Assembly (NCBI GenBank): GCA_034231615.1
Contig: CM067298.1
Location: 34,540,127 to 34,604,126 of the forward strand
From: Meghimatium bilineatum
Taxonomy: Eukaryota > Mollusca > Gastropoda > Stylommatophora > Philomycidae
DNA: 64,000 nucleotides
Direction of reading: 5' to 3'
Positions within the stretch are counted from its first letter, which is position 1. Each line of letters begins with the position of its first letter. The translations under genes and the position numbers were made by a program. Shown here piece by piece: positions 9,962 to 20,760 of this stretch. Under the pieces are notes generated by a model. That model did no database searches and was not told the DNA's origin. It saw nothing but the letters and a program-made list of their open reading frames with translations.

Positions 9962-11568
9962 ACATGGATCAGGGTTGCAATAATGACCTTTTTAAATACC
10001 AAATCCGACCAATTTGGCTTTTTTAAAGTGTGCTTGGCATCGTGATAATTTTTGTGGATTTTGGCATTTTTATATGGGTTCAAAATTAGTAATAAGTAAT
10101 GCAAAAGTAACTTTGTAATATATATTTCTTTACGCTAAAACGAAATTCCAATATGCCTGTGTTTTTGTTAGAGTATAAATTTAATAGTGACATTTTTGCA
10201 GATTAAATATTGACTTTGTGGACGTCTGTTGTTAAGTTGATAGAGACACCGACAAGGCAAAAGGTCAAGCATTAAGGACCTTGGTTAGTTTTCAAATAGG
10301 TGGCCTTTTTTAAAGTGCGAACACCTATTGCAATGTACGTCTGGCCTACTAGTGAATGGATACAGACGTCCTCCATTCAATAGACGTGATAAAACACTTA
10401 ATGTATTAGTTCCCATTGCCGAAGTCGAATGTGTCATGTCATTGACGTAATAGACACAAATCAAACAGAAATACACCGCATTTCTATTATCTGGACTATA
10501 CACTGCTGAAATCTAGTGAGGCCATTGTCCTACTTCAAGATAGATTCGGTTGTTTATTAAAACGAACACAAAATAACATTGACTGGCAAGTTTCCATAAC
10601 ATTTACTGATTAAATATTGACTGGAAATTATCATGAAATCGAGCTAGTATGACCAAACACTACTACATTACTGTGATGTCCAGAAAATGTTAGTCATATA
10701 AGTCATAGGCAAACATACATTTTATCTGGACACATTTTGTTGTTGAATAAATAAACCAGACACATTACTTTAAAATAAGCCTGCGTTATGAACGATTTAA
10801 TATCGGGCATTCACTTTAACAGTTAATTAAATTAAAACAACGGGTGTTTTAAAATAAAACGGATATTAAAATAAAATGCTATTGTTTGATGTGGCAAAAG
10901 GCTTTCATCTGATATTAATTATTACTGTCGTCAGTGAAAATTAATTTAAATTATCGAAGTGTAATTGGAAGAGTGGAATTCTTATTCTGAGGTCATATGT
11001 TCATTAAATCGAAGCGTATCCATGTTTTTAGTATAATTCTGTATTCGGAGTCGATGACTGACATAGGGGAAAGGAAAAGTCCGCCATTCGCGTTCATTGC
11101 TACATAAAATAAAATGGAAAACCTTAAATAAAAATGTGTCATCTCAAATGGTTGTTTTAAATGGAAAGCAGAGAAGTATCAGTGAAATGCATCAAGCATT
11201 TAAGAAGCTTTAAACTTTGTCCCTTACGTGCTTGATAACCCCAGTTATTAATGCTGTAGTTGAGAGAATTATTTTCCTAGTGACCTCAGTGAAAAAAAGG
11301 CAAGAAACACGATGCAACTGAATTTACATAATGCGATTGTAAGGATAAGGGCAAAACGTTTACTTTCAAATGCATGCTGTAATGACTTCCATCCAACGGA
11401 AAATGTTTAAAAAAACTTTACTCCTGATAAGGTTTATGCTGAATGACCTACTTTGTTAAGTGAAGAGGACAATAATGAGATGGAGTGGAATTTTTCATCT
11501 GATGTGTGACGTCTAGTGTAAATTAGTTTGGCATTTTTATGAATAAATCTGGCAACCCTGACATGGAT
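9962..11568. mobile_element. hAT-like non-autonomous DNA transposon, 1.59 kb
   Basis: The element spans 9970-11560 between identical 8 bp target duplications ACATGGAT (9962-9969 and 11561-11568). The ends are CAGGGTTGC and, on the other strand, CAGGGTTGC again, so the terminal inverted repeat is at least 9 bp. An 8 bp duplication with CAGGG ends is typical of hAT elements. I see no transposase reading frame. A family B SINE copy lies inside at about 10400-10550. Confidence 0.75.
10400..10550 (+). repeat. SINE-like family B copy inside the hAT-like element
   Basis: Sense orientation: CGAAGTCGAATGTGTCATG, ATAGACACAAATCAAACAG, ATTATCTGGACTATACACTG and GAAATCTAGTGAGGCC match the family B body. 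It must have inserted after the hAT-like element, or been carried by it. Confidence 0.65.
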
Positions 11569-11629
11569 CGCTTTCGTCTATATCTTTCTTATCTTTAAGC
11601 ACCACAAGATAGCGAATGCTGAATACAGG

Positions 11630-11800
11630 GTAATGTGGTTTTGTTAATCACAAGAAACACACATGAAAATACATAAATCGATGTTGCGACCAAAATGCGT
11701 TTATCAAGAGCATATCATAGCACAGAACATGTACAGGCAGACTTGTTCAGTCGTTTAAATATTTTCAATATTAAAAAAGATCGAACTCAAGACAATCAGT
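11630..11800. repeat. Repeat family C fragment
   Basis: GTTTTGTTAATCACAAG, ATCGATGTTGCGACCAAAAT and GCGTTTATCAAGAGC match the first 100 bp of the family C copy at 55095. Confidence 0.6.
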
Positions 11801-12089
11801 AATGTTTGGGGAAAACGTGGACGTCATTTAATGATTAACAAAGCATCTTCAGTAAAACAACATTGATATAACCAATTATTGGTTTATCAATTGGTTAGGA
11901 CCTATTGGTTATAAGCCGACATCAATGCACTCCTGGCAGTTGTGTACGGTCTGCCCTAGTAGATGACGAAGGTTATGCATACTGTGCATTATGCATACGG
12001 CTCCTGTGACCCTCTGGTTTAACATTGTTCTCGTTTCTCACTGCATATGTCCTGTTCTACTACTACCACACTTAAGACTGAATTCTTCC
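11800..12089. other. No gene seen
   Basis: Spacer with a short inverted motif (ACCAATTATTGGTTTATC...TTGGT near 11870-11895) but no recognisable gene. Confidence 0.35.
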
Positions 12090-12960
12090 AATCCAGGCCT
12101 TGGTGTTTCATCAATGGAGTTGTCCGCATCCAGGAAGCGCTCATAAGGCAGTTTCAGTACATCCCCTTATCCATTGTCAACGTCCCGTCTATCGGTGCCT
12201 GCGAGTGACAGTCTGTCTGCTCCTTCATTACCACAAACAACGACATGTCTTGGGTAGTAAAACCATGCGATGCCTCGAAGGTTGGATGTAGCTATAGATG
12301 CCGTCAAACCATGTCGATATAGGTCATTCTGGATTTTTAGCATCGTCTGACACAAAAATTGCTTTGGTGATTGAGGTTCCAGAGATCCGTTTGAAGATAG
12401 CAGTGGCAGCCTCGACTTACATCCTCATGTAGCTGTTCCGTACAATCCACTTTTCTCAGCAGCGACTCTACCACCGTAGCCAGCTGTGAGGCCCCAGTCA
12501 GATTTCTTACCAGGACGCACAGATTCATCGGTGAGCACGATGTCATCATCTCCAAAGTTATTAGCAATCAGCTGATCAATTTCTAGGTTTTCTTTTCCAT
12601 TTCCTTAATGTCTAAACTCTCTTCCAAGAGTGATAATTACTTTGTGAAAGTCTATCATGGTATGATCGATTGGACGCCATTCGTCTCCTTTTGGTAAGGT
12701 TGAAACTGTGGATACTTCTTCTATAGTTCTTTCAACATACCTCATTCATGACATGCCGCGCTTAATTCTTGCTACCTGTATGCCTTTGATATACTTGTGG
12801 AGTATGTTTCTCTAGTCTGCAATGACGGGCAGGATTGTTTTAGTTTGAGGAAAAGCATGCCGAGAACGTAATGAGAGAAGTTCAAGCATATGTATCATTT
12901 TCACGATGGGGGTACTACTGTTGCAGTCGAGGACTATCAGCATTCCCTCATTCTGCACAT
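12090..12960 (-). mobile_element. LINE RNase H region (broken)
   Basis: From right to left on the minus strand: a connecting stretch with LELLSLRSRHAFPQTK and ARIKRGMS, then an RNase H start (DDDIVLTDESVRPGKKSDWG) near 12555-12500. Next come LKIQNDLYRHGLTASIATSN near 12345-12290 and the His/Asn motif VVVCGNEGADRLS near 12240-12200, which normally reads GHSGVRGNERAD. The first Asp is present; several stops and frame changes are present too. Confidence 0.75.
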
Positions 12961-13639
12961 ATTATAGACGCTATAAATCAAGTGTCATGCAAATTGGCAT
13001 AGGCGATCATGTTTCTCCACATCACTCTTACTCTTGTGCTGTTTCTAAGTTCAGTTGGTGACATTCTCTCATGCCACAGTGACAATTCGTCCAGCAGCTT
13101 CTCTTTTTTCTTCCTCTGTCTAACCTCCTTTTTATCTTTCCGGTGGTTACTAAATGTTGCGGGTCTCTACTCTACTCTACTCATCAAACGTCCTAAAAAT
13201 CGTGTCTTCTTCTAATGTTTGCTTTAATCTCTTTACATCAGCATCTCTGACAGTGAAACATTAATTTTCTGGGATTTCCTTAGAATTATTTTTTTGATTT
13301 TTTTAATTTTTTTAGAATGTCCATAGAATTGTTCTCATTCTTTTTTTTTTCTTCATCATACATTGATAATGAATATAGCAAATGGAAGCAATAAGGCCTT
13401 ATCTTAAAATTCATAAAAGCATAATAAAAATCAATCTATTCAATTCGATCCAACCGGCTCTTAAGTGCCAATTTGTCTGTGTTGTGTTCTATATTTATGT
13501 TACCCAAAGTACTTCCGCACCAGCGCATTTACTCGTAAGTTTTATTGTGACTGTGTTTGAATTGCTGATCTATTGTGTCCGTGTTATTAAAATACAGAAT
13601 CCGCCAATGTATCAGGATTGTTGTTGATTCTGTGTCATG
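12961..13639. other. No gene seen
   Basis: T-rich sequence with pyrimidine tracts. The short open frames carry no family motif. Confidence 0.35.
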
Positions 13640-13745
13640 TCACGATATTAAACTATCTAACATTTTCTCACGCTGTCATAAGGCTCTGTTTCCTTCAGTC
13701 TTTCCCGTTGTAACTATGTTCTCCCCCAACCTGCCTCACAGCTTT
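13640..13745. repeat. Dispersed repeat, second copy at 35325-35425
   Basis: TTAAACTATCTAACATTTTC, TCACGCTGTCA, a TTCAGTCTTT block and CCTGCCTCACA are colinear with TTAAACTACCTAATATTTTC, CATAATGCCA and CCTTCCTGTCTCATA at 35325-35425. The family is unknown. Confidence 0.5.
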
Positions 13746-13967
13746 TCCCTTATCTAAAGATTTGTCTGTTTCTGATATTAGTAAGTAACCCCCATTTCAT
13801 ATTTGATTCCTTCAGAACCTCCTCATCACACTGTAGTGTTTCTTTCTGCCCATGGCCCTCTCATCGGTCTTCTTTTACAGAACCACATTCCTATGATCTC
13901 TCTCATCTTCCTCTGCTTATTAATTGTCCAAAACTTTCATCCATGTGCATATTCAGATCCCATCAAA

Positions 13968-14095
13968 AATGTACACTCTTTTCATGGATAGTACAAATGT
14001 ACACTCTTTTCATGGATAGTAAAAAAGTACACTCTTTTCATGGATAGTAAAAAAGTACACTCTTTTCATGGATAGTAAAATTGTACACACTTTTT
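13968..14095. repeat. 28 bp tandem repeat, about 4.5 copies
   Basis: The unit TGTACACTCTTTTCATGG plus ATAGTAAAAA is repeated, with the last copy degraded. A simple minisatellite. Confidence 0.9.
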
Positions 14096-14264
14096 TTCAT
14101 TGAGTAAATTAGTAGATTCTAACGTTATTCGTGCACCATGCAATGTTGTCCAAATAATCACAATCGGTGCTAGGAGTAATGTTCACTCGGATCCAGAAAT
14201 GTATAATAAGATAAACTGTTGCTTGTGTGCATTTAAGTGAAGTTTTTTGCATATATCATCAAAC

Positions 14265-14415
14265 TCGTGCTCGATCTCTCTTGTTGCAGAATTATTGAAT
14301 ACTAGATTTCCGTAGGATGTAGTCCATAGAATCTAAATGCGTTGTGCCGTCATTTTAATTGCACCAGTGGTCCGGCAAATCCGTCTTTGGCGTAATGCAT
14401 GTTCAATGTCTTATC
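14265..14415 (-). repeat. SINE-like family B copy
   Basis: Reads TCAAACTCGTGCTCGATC, TCTTGTTGCAG, TAGATTTCCGTAGGATGTAG, GCGTTGTGCCGTCATTTTAA and CCGTCTTTGGCG, the reverse of family B. Diverged. Confidence 0.7.
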
Positions 14416-15139
14416 TATGGACCACCGTTGTAATCGGTTTGCTGCGATATATAATTACAATGTCCTTTTTTCGGTCTTGGTTGTATGATTACCTGAACCA
14501 AGACCTCCATTATTTTTATGGTCACATCCAGTGACATTCAGTGCTTTGAATTGGAACTAGTTATTTTCATAATGAGCTTTACGGGTAATAAAAATATTCT
14601 AGCTTTTTTGTGTGACCTGAACAGCAACCTCCATTATATTTATAGTTCTGATATAAGCAAAATGGACTTGCCGTTTGAAGAGAGTTGCCTCAACAAACTA
14701 GAAGTAATTTTGTATTTAAGGAAAAATGTAAAAACACCAAAGATTTCAATATCGAATATACTGGCGCAAGCCCGTAGATAAGGGAAACTGGGGCTTTGAA
14801 TGTTCAATTCCCTTCCCCCCCCTTCCCGCACCCCCCATTTTTTATATTAGAAAATCAGAACATTAATTTTAGTGCTTGGAATTTAGCCAAAAGTTGGATA
14901 ACCCCTGCCCTCCTGCTACAGGGACTGTTCGCAAAAAAAGTCATCAACTTTCACATGAAAAAGAGTGGATTACTCACGAACATAGGCTAATTATTTTTTT
15001 TTGGTGCACTAAGTAAAAACGTGTATACGACCCTGTACTAGCGAAATGTCTACGCACACAGTTCTGCGTGATTAATCCAGTGTATGTGATATATATTATT
15101 TTCTTGTTATTGGTATGTTTCTTTAAATACGGATAAGAC
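14416..15139. other. No firm gene; includes a C-rich repeat (family F)
   Basis: A plus-strand frame at 14575-14781 (MSFTGNKNILAFLCDL onward) has no recognised domain. About 14800-14900 matches a dispersed repeat with a C-tract followed by GGAATTTAGCCAAAAG, also present near 48740-48790 and 54350-54430. Confidence 0.4.
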
Positions 15140-16300
15140 ATATTGTGGATCCAATGTTTAGTACAGAACATTTCGGGTTTAGAAAAGAAATATGGTGTAC
15201 AGATGCAAAATTGTATCTACGACAAATTAATGACAAGACAATAAAATACACAAACCAAATGAATATTGCTTTTATAGATCAAGAGAAAGATTTCGCCCGA
15301 AAAGATAAAGAGCTACTCTGGAGTATTCTAGAAAACTATGGAATAGAAGGACCATTATTAGAATGTGTAGCAGCCATATACAGAGATAGTGAAAGTGCTT
15401 GTGAGGACAAGTGTTATTTTGTTATTAGAACCATTTCATGACGCAAAACATCTATAGTTTGACAAATGTGTGTCTTATCACCAATATGGTTTATTATTTA
15501 TATGAATAATATTACAAAAACATTAAAAACACCACTAGACACTTACGATTCAAATGAAATAATCGAACTACTCTTTCCTGACAGTCAGTACCCACTCCAC
15601 AATTCAAATGAAGAGATGCAAGATCACATAAACCTACTCAACGAAAGCTGTCTAAATCACAACATCAAGACTAATACAGAAAAAAAACAAAGTAATGTCT
15701 ATATAAAGAGCATCAACATATGCATACAATCAACATAAAGATAAGTGATGAATTACTGAAACATGTGCAGGAATTTAAATATCTTGGGAACATTTTTACA
15801 AACGACGAAAGATTGGACAGAGATCGAGATAAAAATTCAAAAAGCTAACTACGTAAATTATGAACTTAACCACTCTTGACACACAAATTTAACATAATGG
15901 AAACCAAAGGACAAATCATAAATTCAATTTTAATAGCAGTAGTGCGTTATCAATGTCAGACATGGACACTAACTAAAGAACAAGAGAGAAAGTTTAACCG
16001 TGTGAAATAAGATGTCTAGGAAAAACAGAAAACAAGAAGAGGACATATGAGGAATGAAGAGAGTTACAATAACTGTTGGACCAAGGTCTGTGGTCAAATA
16101 TATTGAAAACAAAAGACTGAAATGGTACGGTCACTTAATGAAAATGAACCCTTATTGGCCAGCAGCTAGATCAAATAACATGAAATTGGAAATAGCAAGA
16201 TACAGAGGAAGAAGGTGGATCGAAGAATTTACCAACATTCTCAAACATTACAATATTATACTGAATATCAAGCGACCAAGTCTCATTAGCCATTAGTGAG
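15140..16300 (+). mobile_element. LINE reverse transcriptase fragment (broken)
   Basis: HFGFRKEIWCTDAKLYLRQI opens the finger domain at about 15167-15226, followed by MNIAFIDQEKDFARKDKELL (family: FIDFEKAFDRV, so the catalytic-region Asp is kept). Then come CVLSPIWFIIYMNNI and a degraded palm (ELLFPDSQY where ELLFADD is expected). The thumb reads EFKYLGNIF. The C-terminus at 16054-16290 reads RLKWYGHLMKM and RYRGRRWIEEF. There are several stops. A related 3' piece lies at 54170-54315. Confidence 0.8.
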
Positions 16301-16530
16301 ACTAATGTGGATGATGATTTCTTTTCAATGGCTAGGATTAAAGATCAGGGATTGAAATGTGGTGTTGCTAGAAGTGAACATTTTGGAGGGCGCAGAAGAA
16401 TGAGGATCAACCAGGATAGGACCGGTACTGTCAGCAGGAGTGTAATGGCGGATACACTCAAGGAGATATCGGAGCAACTATGGACGTGTCCAGTTTGCAG
16501 TGATAATGATCCGACGACTAACTAACTAGC
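16300..16530 (+). mobile_element. LINE C-terminal fragment (RNase H type)
   Basis: Encodes RRMRINQDRTGTVSRSV then SEQLWTCPVCSDNDPTTN before a stop. The same tail recurs at 56475-56545 and, diverged, at 63500-63590 downstream of an RNase H domain. The paired cysteines (CPVC) suggest a knuckle. Confidence 0.6.
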
Positions 16531-16664
16531 TATCATCGACCAAACGTGCCATATCCCCAAAACAGGTCGTCATTCAATCCCGCGATACCTTACAGAAAAA
16601 AAATAGAGAAAATACAGTAGATAGATAAACAATTAAATTCAAGTAGGAAGATTGAGAATAAATG

Positions 16665-16870
16665 AAAATAGTTCTTACAGCTGACGGGAATGGAGCCAGC
16701 TCCGTTCTAGCGGCGGAATCGAATCGCCTTGCAACTCAAGTAAACAGGTTTTCCGTAACTGAACCACATCCCTAAAAAAAGAATGTGATCTCGTCAAGAC
16801 ATTCAACCTGTGCACTCAAGTCACTGAGAACTGACCACTCGAGACAAGGACTATTACAACAACATCGAAC
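16665..16870 (-). repeat. SINE family D copy, 5'-truncated
   Basis: Reverse complement of the body seen at 18500-18735: TTACAGCTGACGGGAAT, CTTGCAACTCAAGTAAACAG and GAGACAAGGACTATTACAAC. Confidence 0.75.
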
Positions 16871-16989
16871 ATGAGTATTGAAGTATCCTCAGGAACACAA
16901 ACATAGAACATATATATTAGTACTACAATTACCTGAAGGCATTCTTGTAAACATAAATGACATAGAGACAGTACAATGTTGCTTCAAAT

Positions 16990-17115
16990 AATAGCTTATA
17001 CAAGTAAATTTAAGTAGGAAGCATGAGGATAAATGAAAATAATTCTTATTGTTGGCGGGAATTGAAACAGATCCGTTCTAGCGGCACCGAATCTTCTTTC
17101 AACTCAAGTAAATTG
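16990..17115 (-). repeat. SINE family D fragment
   Basis: A shorter minus-strand copy of the family D 3' half (GGCGGGAATTGAA, CGTTCTAGCGGCACCGAATC). Confidence 0.6.
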
Positions 17116-17144
17116 TAGCATTAATATATATGTTGCATGTTTGT

Positions 17145-17400
17145 GTTCCTGATGACACTTCAAAACTTGTACTGGATGTTTGTTATTGTTGTAATAGTCC
17201 TTGTCTCGATTGGTCCGTTCTCCGTGACTTGATTACACAGGTTGAATGTCTTGAGGAGATCACATATTTTTGGAGGGATGTGGTTCAAGTACGGAAAACC
17301 TGTTTACGTGAGTTGCAAGGCAATTCTGTGCAGCTAGAATTGACCTGCTTCAATTCCCGTTAGCTGTAAGAATTAGATAGATATATTAGACGCACAATAA
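17145..17400 (+). repeat. SINE family D copy, 5'-truncated
   Basis: Matches 18510-18737 across TGTACTGGATGTTTG(T), TTGTCTCGATTGG, TTTTTGGAGGGATGTGG and TAAGAATTAGATAGATATAT, with the same 3' end (TTAGACGCAC). The tRNA-like head is missing. Confidence 0.8.
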
Positions 17401-17439
17401 ATTATTTCAAAGTAGAATGTCTTTATCAATTTCCTCCAC

Positions 17440-17715
17440 CCTTATGTTGCCGGGTCCCGAAAGGGGAGCAAAGAATAGCAACACTGTTTACCTTCCACGC
17501 ATGTCGTAAAAGGCGACTAAGGAGGTTATGGGATGGAGTTGGCTGTCCCACCACATATAGGGTCAGTGACCCAAAGCCATGCTGAAGTCGGATGTGTGAG
17601 GCCGAAATACGCAGATATCGCAGCAATGCTGTAAACCATGACACAACGCATTCCGTTCTCCGGACTACATCCTGCTAATCTGCAGGAGTTTGAGAACGAA
17701 CGCAGAAGAAGAAGA
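17440..17715 (+). repeat. SINE-like family A copy, well preserved
   Basis: Full-length sense copy: TTGCCGGGTCCCGAAAGGGG, GTCGTAAAAGGCGACTAAGG, CATGCTGAAGTCGGATGTGT, CTCCGGACTACATCCTGC and a tail of GAACGCAGAAGAAGAAGAAG. It is one of the best references for the family. Confidence 0.9.
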
Positions 17716-18434
17716 AGATCAATTTCTTATAAAATAAGCAAATTATTAACCTATGAAAATCTCTCACCTGATAAAATATGAACGTGCTAGTATTTTTAAC
17801 CGTCTCGTTCAAGTATCAACCAAGATGAAATGCCGAATGAACGCGGAATAATTCTTCAACTACCACTGAAACTCTGACACGTAATGTGTGTCATTATAAT
17901 CTCGTCACAACCCACCTTCCCCAGTGTAGAACAAAAATGTCGCGTTTACTGAGGTGTGGTAAAATGTGGTGAGGTGTAGTGTTTTTTTGTTTGTTTGTTT
18001 TTTTTAAACCTGACGGCAGCGGTAAATATATACAATAATATTGAAAATACCAAGAAGCTTTAAAAAGTTACCAGAATTAGTGTATTATTATTATTAAATG
18101 AGTAATAATATAATTATCTACGCCACATTTCCTTCAAAGTAGTTAGGTCTCCTTGGCGATTGGTCACGGTTAGATAATATTCATGCGATTACTAGCACGG
18201 TGTCACCGTGACGAGAAATCCTTCAAGGTCTAAATCTTCATGCAGAATTCTTTGGTCACTGTGGCACGATTATTTAATATGAATCTCTATATGTGGGCAG
18301 ATGTTTGTGTAATTATGTGTACGTATTCAAATGTGAACCCATGTTTATGTGGATGCATTTACATGCTTGTGCATTTATATGTGCGTACTTTCATACTTCT
18401 ATGTATTTTTTTAATATGTGAATATACATATATT
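17716..18434. other. No gene seen
   Basis: AT-rich sequence with T-runs. The short frames have no family motif. Confidence 0.4.
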
Positions 18435-18737
18435 GGGAGTCGCGTAACGCAGTGGTTAGCACACTGGTTTCGCATATGAGTGGTCCTGGGTTCATTCCCC
18501 AGTTGAGGCTTTGTACTGGATGTTTGTTGTTGTTGTAATAGTACTTGTCTCGATTGGCCCGTTCTCAGTGACTTGATTACACAGGTTGAATGTCTTGAGA
18601 TCACATCTTTTTGGAGGGATGTAGTTCAAGTACTGAAAACCTGTTTACATGAGTTGTAAGGCAATTCGGTGCCACTAGAGTTGACGTGGTTCAATTCCCG
18701 TTAGCTGTAAGAATTAGATAGATATATTAGACGCACG
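18435..18737 (+). mobile_element. tRNA-derived SINE (family D), full-length
   Basis: The head reads like a tRNA: an A-box TAACGCAGTGG at 18445-18455 and a B-box GGTTCATTCCC at 18489-18499, 34 bp apart, which is normal pol III promoter spacing. A body of about 240 bp follows, ending in an AT-rich tail (GATAGATATATTAGACGCAC). Three other copies in this window lack the head, as expected for 5'-truncated retroposed copies. Confidence 0.8.
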
Positions 18738-18849
18738 AATGTATTGAATGTTTTTCAGATTGCAACGGCGCCCAGGTCACCCAGCCAGGGTACGGATTAA
18801 TCTGGAAAGTAAAGACTGGGATGGAGAGGAGATGGCTAACGCCCTCATT

Positions 18850-19620
18850 TGCAGAGTCTTGTTTCCATTTAGAAAAAGGTTTTGTTTTTCGCTATGTTCT
18901 TTAATGGAGTTTATGGGGTGTTCGAGACCTGCTTGACATGTGTGCTAATAATCTTGTATCGTCAACATATCTTAGTTCTGGTATCTCGTGACCTCCAATG
19001 TTAAGGGGGTCGAAGTTATTTCTCTGTTGTTAATTTCTTTCATTCCTCATTATGTTCTCTGCATACATGTTGAAGAGATATGGTGATAGGAAACATCCTT
19101 GTCTGGCTCCTTTTTCCACGATGAATCAGATGTTTCGATATTTACTCTCACGGCTGCTTGCTGGTCTTGATATAATGTTTTAATCAGGCGGATTATGTGT
19201 AGTGGAAAACCCATGTCATTCATGATATTTCAAAGTTTTTGATGTTGTACACATTCGAGTGCTTTGGTGTAGTCAATAAAGCATGTGTAGATGTCGACAT
19301 TAAACTCTCTCTAATCTATGATGTGAAAATATGGTCCCTGGTGCCTCTGCACGGTCTGGAAACCTGACTGCTTCATTAAACTCTTCTTCCAGGTTATGTT
19401 ATAATCATTTCATGATGATACCAAGTAGTATTTTGCTGGCATGACTAATCAGTGCAATGGTTTTTTTCAGCAGTTATATTATCACACCTTAGAGATTTCA
19501 CTCTCTTTATGCTTTAATGACCCATCTGACTTCATCTAAACTGGGTTCTGGTTCTATTTCACTGTTAATATGTGTGTTATTATCAGTGTTTTTGTGGATT
19601 TCCTTATACATTTCCGTACA
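18850..19620 (-). mobile_element. LINE reverse transcriptase fragment (broken)
   Basis: On the minus strand: FIDYTKALECVQHQKL near 19285-19235, GFPLHIIRLIKTLYQDQQA, GCFLSPYLFNMYAENIMRN near 19110-19055, and the palm PELRYVDDT near 18980-18955 (YVDD instead of YADD). EKQNLFLNGNKT comes after. It resembles the better-kept copy at 44198-45049. Multiple stops. Confidence 0.75.
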
Positions 19621-19789
19621 GTCGAAGTGACAGCTGTATTATTTCTTGTGAGCACAAATGGAAGTCTAGTTCAATGTTTCAGGACTATTCGCATGGAATA
19701 TGTTGTTGTTTTATTTTTGTATGTGTTAGAGATCTCGGTGTAGCCATGTGAATTTCCTGATACAACACTGAGACAGGATTACCAAACCG

Positions 19790-19978
19790 TGAGTGGGAAC
19801 ACAATGGCTCATAGTAAAATGAAGAGTTTTCTGAAGACAAATACTAGTCATATTAACAACGAAGGGGAAAAAAACATATTAAATTTGCTAAAATCAACAT
19901 CTGTAAAATTTAAAAATAAAATAAAACAAGATCTGATAAGTGAAATGAAAAGGAGAAATATCAACATACTAGGACTAG
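19790..19978 (+). mobile_element. LINE start segment, interrupted by an LTR
   Basis: Encodes MKRRNINILGL, the usual opening of an apurinic-type endonuclease domain (E-x-x-R-x-x-I-x-x-L-G-L). It stops at the LTR inserted at 19979 and resumes at 20761. Confidence 0.6.
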
Positions 19979-20756
19979 TGTAACAGTATATACGGGTGCA
20001 TATACCATGTACCATACTCTCTTTCTTGGTTGTAACATGTGGCGATGATATAGATACAACAGTATTATATCTACCATATGGCGATGACGAGTGATTAAGA
20101 GCAATATATACGTTACGTAGCAGGTGTAGCATGTATCTGGTGTAGCAGGTTAAGAAATACATCAGTTATCGCTCTCTCTCTTAACTCCAGGTGATATCAT
20201 AGCATAAAACAATATCTTGACTCCAACGTTTACATATGAATGGAAACTTTATTTTACACATTGGGACTTTTCCAATATAAAAGATACACATAAAGCATAA
20301 CATCAACGCTTCAGTACAGTAGGACTTATCCAATATTCCGGGACCTACCCTGTAGAAATACTGAGTCCACTTCGGACCCCCAGTTCCGAGCTAGACCTCC
20401 TTCTTCTCCCGAATCCAAAAACTGACTGTCTCCAAATCTCAAAACTCATTCCCTCACAATCCCACTAACTATCCCCCTACCTACTTCAAAGACTTCCCAT
20501 CTCGTTCGGCGATTTCTCTGCGTAGTTTGGCCCCTTTGTAATACATGGGCCATTAACATTTCATGTCAGGCGGTCAAGATACAGTGTCTGATAGCAATTC
20601 CCGTTAATTGCTACGGTCTGCTTTTTCAGTAGTCTTAATGTTTGCCGGTCTGTCCACTTTCCTATTCCTCAAAAGAATGTATGGGACGCTCTGGTCTCAA
20701 ATTACGGTAGGACTCAAGAGGGGGGGGGGGATTTCCGACACAGGTGACCTGTCACA
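19979..20756. mobile_element. Probable solo LTR of an LTR retrotransposon
   Basis: A 778 bp block begins TGTAACAG, ends TGTCACA and is flanked by CTAG on both sides (19975-19978 and 20757-20760), a 4 bp target duplication. A TATAAAAG motif lies at about 20276. No internal coding region or second LTR accompanies it, so it looks like a solo LTR left by recombination. A 4 bp duplication fits Gypsy-type elements, but the family is not identified. A fossil. Confidence 0.5.
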
Positions 20757-20760
20757 CTAG

